From JAFARZ01 sp035651595 (GTDB lineage: Bacteria; Actinomycetota; Actinomycetes; Streptosporangiales; Streptosporangiaceae), in the NCBI GenBank assembly GCA_035651595.1, contig DASRFJ010000243.1, positions 1 to 34,138 of the forward strand: DNA of 34,138 nucleotides. The letters run 5' to 3'. The position numbers and the translations under genes are program-made. Positions within the stretch are counted from its first letter, which is position 1, and every line of letters starts with the position of its first letter. Below, one piece after another: positions 31,949 through 34,138 of the stretch. The notes beneath the pieces were generated by a model. The model was not told where the DNA came from and made no database searches. It saw only the letters and a program-made list of their open reading frames with translations.

Positions 31949-31982
31949 GTTGACGGTAGGTCCGCCGTCAACAGCCTGTCAA
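31949..31982 (-). promoter_or_regulatory. Promoter with overlapping 8-8-8 palindromic operator for the sugar importer
   Basis: On the minus strand, TTGACA (31982-31977) and TACCGT (31958-31953) form a -35/-10 pair with an 18-nt spacer. Inside it lies a perfect inverted repeat GTTGACGG (31949-31956), 8-nt spacer, CCGTCAAC (31965-31972). A third half-site, CTGTCAAG, begins at 31976. A repressor there would block the promoter. The divergent DeoR protein is the obvious candidate, but that is inferred. Confidence 0.6.
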
Positions 31983-32615
31983 GGTTTGCAGTTGTGCCGT
32001 CTAGCTCCATATCGGTCACTCTAGGTAGGTAGGCGCCATCCGTAGCACAGTCACCTCATCGTCACAAACAGACACATGTGCGAAGATGTTAACGCTAACA
32101 AGTCACTATATGGCAACGAACGTGAAACACCCTCGATACGCGCAACTACGTCTGTGACCTGCGTCGCAGCTCGCAAGCCGGCCCCCCGACATTCCCGGGC
32201 CCGGATGAGCCCGCGCCGGACGGCGCCCGGCGTTTCGATGGTGCCACAGACGCGCTTGGGGGACTCCGATGCCGGCTATCGACACGCCGGACTCCCCCGA
32301 ACGCATTCAGTCACCAAACGCGACGGCAAGCGCGCTCCGTTTCCCCTAAGTCACACAAAGTTCACAACGTTCAGACGATTTGCGGAGGCGCAAGACACGA
32401 TTCGGATACCTTGCGACATTCCCGCCCGGTGAGACTTGCCAGCACAGCGCGGCTCGCCTGAATATTTGGGGTCAGGGGCGAAGAACTCCCCGGATCGCAC
32501 AACGGCGGCCGGAACCCAACACCGGTCGCAAACGTCTCACAAGGGACGGATGACGAAGCCAGGGCCATGCGGGTGGCCCAGAATCATCCGCGGGAGTAAA
32601 TAGGAGGGGGATCGG
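31983..32615. other. Long intergenic region between importer and deoR-type regulator
   Basis: No supported gene: the frame at 32076-32432 has no recognisable domain. The only structured site seen is the palindrome at 32087. The deoR promoter must lie here, but I cannot place it. Confidence 0.6.
32087..32100. promoter_or_regulatory. LacI-type operator-like palindrome
   Basis: TGTTAACGCTAACA has the central CG and symmetrical arms expected of LacI/GalR-family operators (12 of 14 positions symmetric). It lies 105 bp upstream of the importer -35 and 515 bp before the regulator start. No LacI gene is in the window. Confidence 0.4.
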
Positions 32616-33431
32616 ATGCTTGCCAGGCATCGGCAGTCACTTATCCTGCAAGCCGTCCGCACTGATGGCAGCGCTCGGGTCAGCGACCTGACCCAGCGGC
32701 TGGGTGTCTCGGACATGACTATACGTAGAGACCTGGAGGTACTCGCCAGGGACGGGCTTATCGAGAAGGTGCACGGCGGAGCCGTGCTGCCCGGCTCGCC
32801 GGCCAGCCAGGAGCCAGGTTTCGAGGCGAAGCTGGTGCTGGAGCGCCCGGAGAAGACCGCCATCGCCAGGGCCGCGGCGGGCTTGGTGCGCCCAGGTACC
32901 GCGATCGCGCTGGCCGGCGGCACTACCACGTTCGCGCTGGCCCAGTGCTTGCTCGACGTGCCCGGGCTCACCATCGTGACAAACTCACTGCGGGTGACGA
33001 ACCTGTTCAGCGGCACACGCGGGCTGGATGGCTCGACCGACCCGGTGGTGCTGACCGGCGGCGTGCGGACGCCGTCGGACGCGCTGGTCGGCCCGGTCGC
33101 CGACCTGACCATCCGGTCGCTGCACTTCGATCTGCTGTTCCTCGGCTGCTTCGGCATAGACCCCGACGCCGGCCTGACGACGCCGAACCTCGCCGAGGCC
33201 GAGACGAACCGCGCCTTCATCAAGGTGGCTCGCCGTGTCGTGGTGCTCGCCGACCACACCAAGTGGGGGCTGGTCAGCCTCAGCTCGTTCGCGCCGCTGT
33301 CCGATGTGGACATTCTGGTCACCGATGACCGCCTGCCGGGCGACGCCCGGTCCCAGGCCGCCGAGGAGATCGGCGAGATCGTCTACGCGGAGAGCCTCGC
33401 CCGCCCGTTGCAGACCCAAATCGGCGCCTGA
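32616..33431 (+). CDS. DeoR/GlpR-family transcriptional regulator
   Basis: The 271-residue protein has the DeoR N-terminal helix-turn-helix (VSDLTQRLGVSDMTIRRDLE, residues about 25-45, then the HGGAV wing) and the C-terminal DeoR sugar-phosphate sensor domain with GGTTTFALAQCL, IVTNSLRV, FLGCFGID and DHTKWGLVS. Such regulators usually repress carbohydrate operons and are released by a phosphorylated sugar. An AGGAGGGG-type ribosome site lies about 6-8 nt before ATG 32616. It is divergent from the sugar importer, so it is the probable local regulator. Confidence 0.93.
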   Translation: MLARHRQSLILQAVRTDGSARVSDLTQRLGVSDMTIRRDLEVLARDGLIEKVHGGAVLPGSPASQEPGFEAKLVLERPEKTAIARAAAGLVRPGTAIALAGGTTTFALAQCLLDVPGLTIVTNSLRVTNLFSGTRGLDGSTDPVVLTGGVRTPSDALVGPVADLTIRSLHFDLLFLGCFGIDPDAGLTTPNLAEAETNRAFIKVARRVVVLADHTKWGLVSLSSFAPLSDVDILVTDDRLPGDARSQAAEEIGEIVYAESLARPLQTQIGA

Positions 33432-33595
33432 GGCCGAACGCCGGGTCTCCAGCGATTGCGACGCGCGCTCCCGTGTGACCAAAGCTACGCAAGCGGCTCA
33501 TGAGGCAGACGGGAAACCGTTCTATGGCGGAAACAAGCCCCTGCCAGAAAAGGCGCCGAATGCAGGCGCCCCATAACGCCTCCGCGTTTCCGGCG

Positions 33596-33620
33596 CATGC
33601 GCTTGCTGTGCATGTTTTTT
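33596..33620 (+). terminator. Weak terminator candidate
   Basis: CATGC (33596-33600) pairs with GCATG (33610-33614), a 5-bp stem with a 9-nt loop followed by six T. The stem is short, so this is a guess; it lies about 165 bp past the DeoR-type stop. Confidence 0.25.
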
Positions 33621-33685
33621 GCCCGAAATGCCCGCTTTCTCCCCATTACGTTCGGCGCGAACCATCCGTCCAAGAGGTGATCGAA

Positions 33686-33738
33686 ATTATTGCGGACACT
33701 TACCCCCCCAAACTGGTGGGGTAAGTGTCCGCAATAAT
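33686..33738. repeat. 53-bp hairpin repeat, copy 3
   Basis: The same 53-bp length and same outer 17 bp of each arm as copies 1 and 2, with loop AAACT. The G-run is GGTGGGG, leaving one mismatch in the 24-bp stem (33707 against 33717). It lies between the convergent DeoR-type gene and the gene at 34006. Outside this copy, 33432-33685 holds only the weak terminator candidate. Confidence 0.93.
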
Positions 33739-33793
33739 CCGCGCCCGTGTCACGAATCCCGAAATATCAGGATTTGCGCCAGGCGGCTGCGGG

Positions 33794-34003
33794 CTGGCGG
33801 GTGGCTGGGCGGCAGGCTGGCGGGTGGCCCGGTCGCTGGCGGGTGGCTGGGCGGGCGTGGGCTCGCGGCTGGCGGCTGGCCCAGGCGCTGGCGGGCTGGC
33901 GGACTCGCCGGCTGGCGAGCCCGCGGGGTGGCGGCTCGCGGGCTGGCGGCTCGCGGGTGCGGCTGGCGGCCCGAGGGGTGGCGGCTTGCCTGGCTGGGGG
34001 TGG
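33794..34003. repeat. G-rich degenerate tandem repeat
   Basis: The stretch is built from variants of GGCTGGCGGGTGGC. A 19-bp word (CTGGCGGGTGGCTGGGCGG) occurs exactly at 33794-33812 and 33836-33854, and GGCTGGCGGCTCGCGGG recurs near 33930-33957. It runs up to the stop codon of the next gene. No gene is supported in it. Confidence 0.75.
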
Positions 34004-34005
34004 GG

Positions 34006-34138
34006 TTAGTAGGTGGTGATGGAGGGGGTTGCGCCTTCGGCGGCTTCGATCTGGCCGGATTCGGCCAGGCGCATGGCTTCTTCGATCAGGGTTTCCACGA
34101 TCCGGGATTCGGGGACGGTGGCGATGACCTTGCCCCTG
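34006..34138 (-). CDS. Unidentified protein, C-terminal end only
   Basis: The last 44 residues of a gene that enters from the right edge: a strand and helix (KVIATVPESRIVETLIEEAM), a second helix (RLAESGQIEAAEG) and the end ATPSITTY, TAA. Codon use is typical for the genome, so it is a real coding end. I do not recognise the family from this fragment. Confidence 0.6.
   Translation of the reverse strand, partial: RGKVIATVPESRIVETLIEEAMRLAESGQIEAAEGATPSITTY

Noticed and set aside
32076..32432. A 118-codon plus-strand frame upstream of the DeoR-type gene
   Set aside because: No ribosome site, no domain, composition unlike neighbouring genes.

Overview
The window is about 34 kb of very GC-rich chromosomal DNA from a high-GC Gram-positive actinomycete. 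The signs are frequent GTG starts, a mycothiol-dependent-isomerase-type protein, a YlxR/IF-2 operon with a very long low-complexity IF-2 linker, an actinobacterial HelD/HelR ATPase, ferritin-like DUF4439-type proteins and a DUF4081-GNAT protein. The order or genus cannot be fixed from the sequence alone. I see no rRNA, tRNA, CRISPR array, prophage or transposase gene.

Layout: (1) 1-2312, the end of a nucleoside-type (BMP/RnsCD-like) ABC importer, two permeases. (2) 2537-6067, a PmmB-like phosphosugar mutase with no stop codon at its expected end, a mycothiol-dependent-isomerase family protein antisense to its tail, and a DoxX-Rieske fusion. (3) 6092-13963 on the minus strand, the ribosome-maturation/translation-initiation operon rimP-nusA-ylxR-infB-ylxP(DUF503)-rbfA-truB-ribF. 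The ylxR-infB spacer holds three tiny ORFs chained by ATGA overlaps. (4) 14068-17011, two coupled ferritin-like genes, an amidase and a small actinobacterial hypothetical. (5) 17012-17794, a gene-free stretch with a nested palindrome and a 21-bp tandem array. (6) 17795-21478 on the minus strand, HelD/HelR, a ROK regulator and two very small ORFs (33 and 55 codons), facing a methyltransferase across an operator-rich divergent promoter. (7) 21564-28371, methyltransferase, MFS exporter, an actinobacterial regulator-like protein with a lost stop codon, a TPR remnant, MarR, GNAT and a secreted TAP-type hydrolase. (8) 28706-33431, a ribose/xylose-type sugar ABC importer (binding protein, permease, ATPase) diverging from a DeoR regulator. 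(9) The end of an unidentified minus-strand gene.

The most striking non-coding feature is a 53-bp near-perfect hairpin that occurs three times (2428, 15128, 33686), always just beyond gene ends. The stems are the same in all three, with one mismatch in the third copy, and the 5-nt loops differ. Several unrelated short tandem duplications sit at gene ends (4266, 17666, 23651, 28471, 33794), and two of these coincide with a missing stop codon. The sugar importer has clear regulatory architecture: a promoter overlapped by an 8-8-8 palindrome, and an 18-bp-stem hairpin between the binding-protein and permease genes.

Functionally, the two importers plus the mutase point to nucleoside/pentose salvage. 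The minus-strand translation operon is housekeeping. The region 21-25 kb is a small accessory block whose methyltransferase, exporter, regulator and tiny ORFs may work together, but that is inference.
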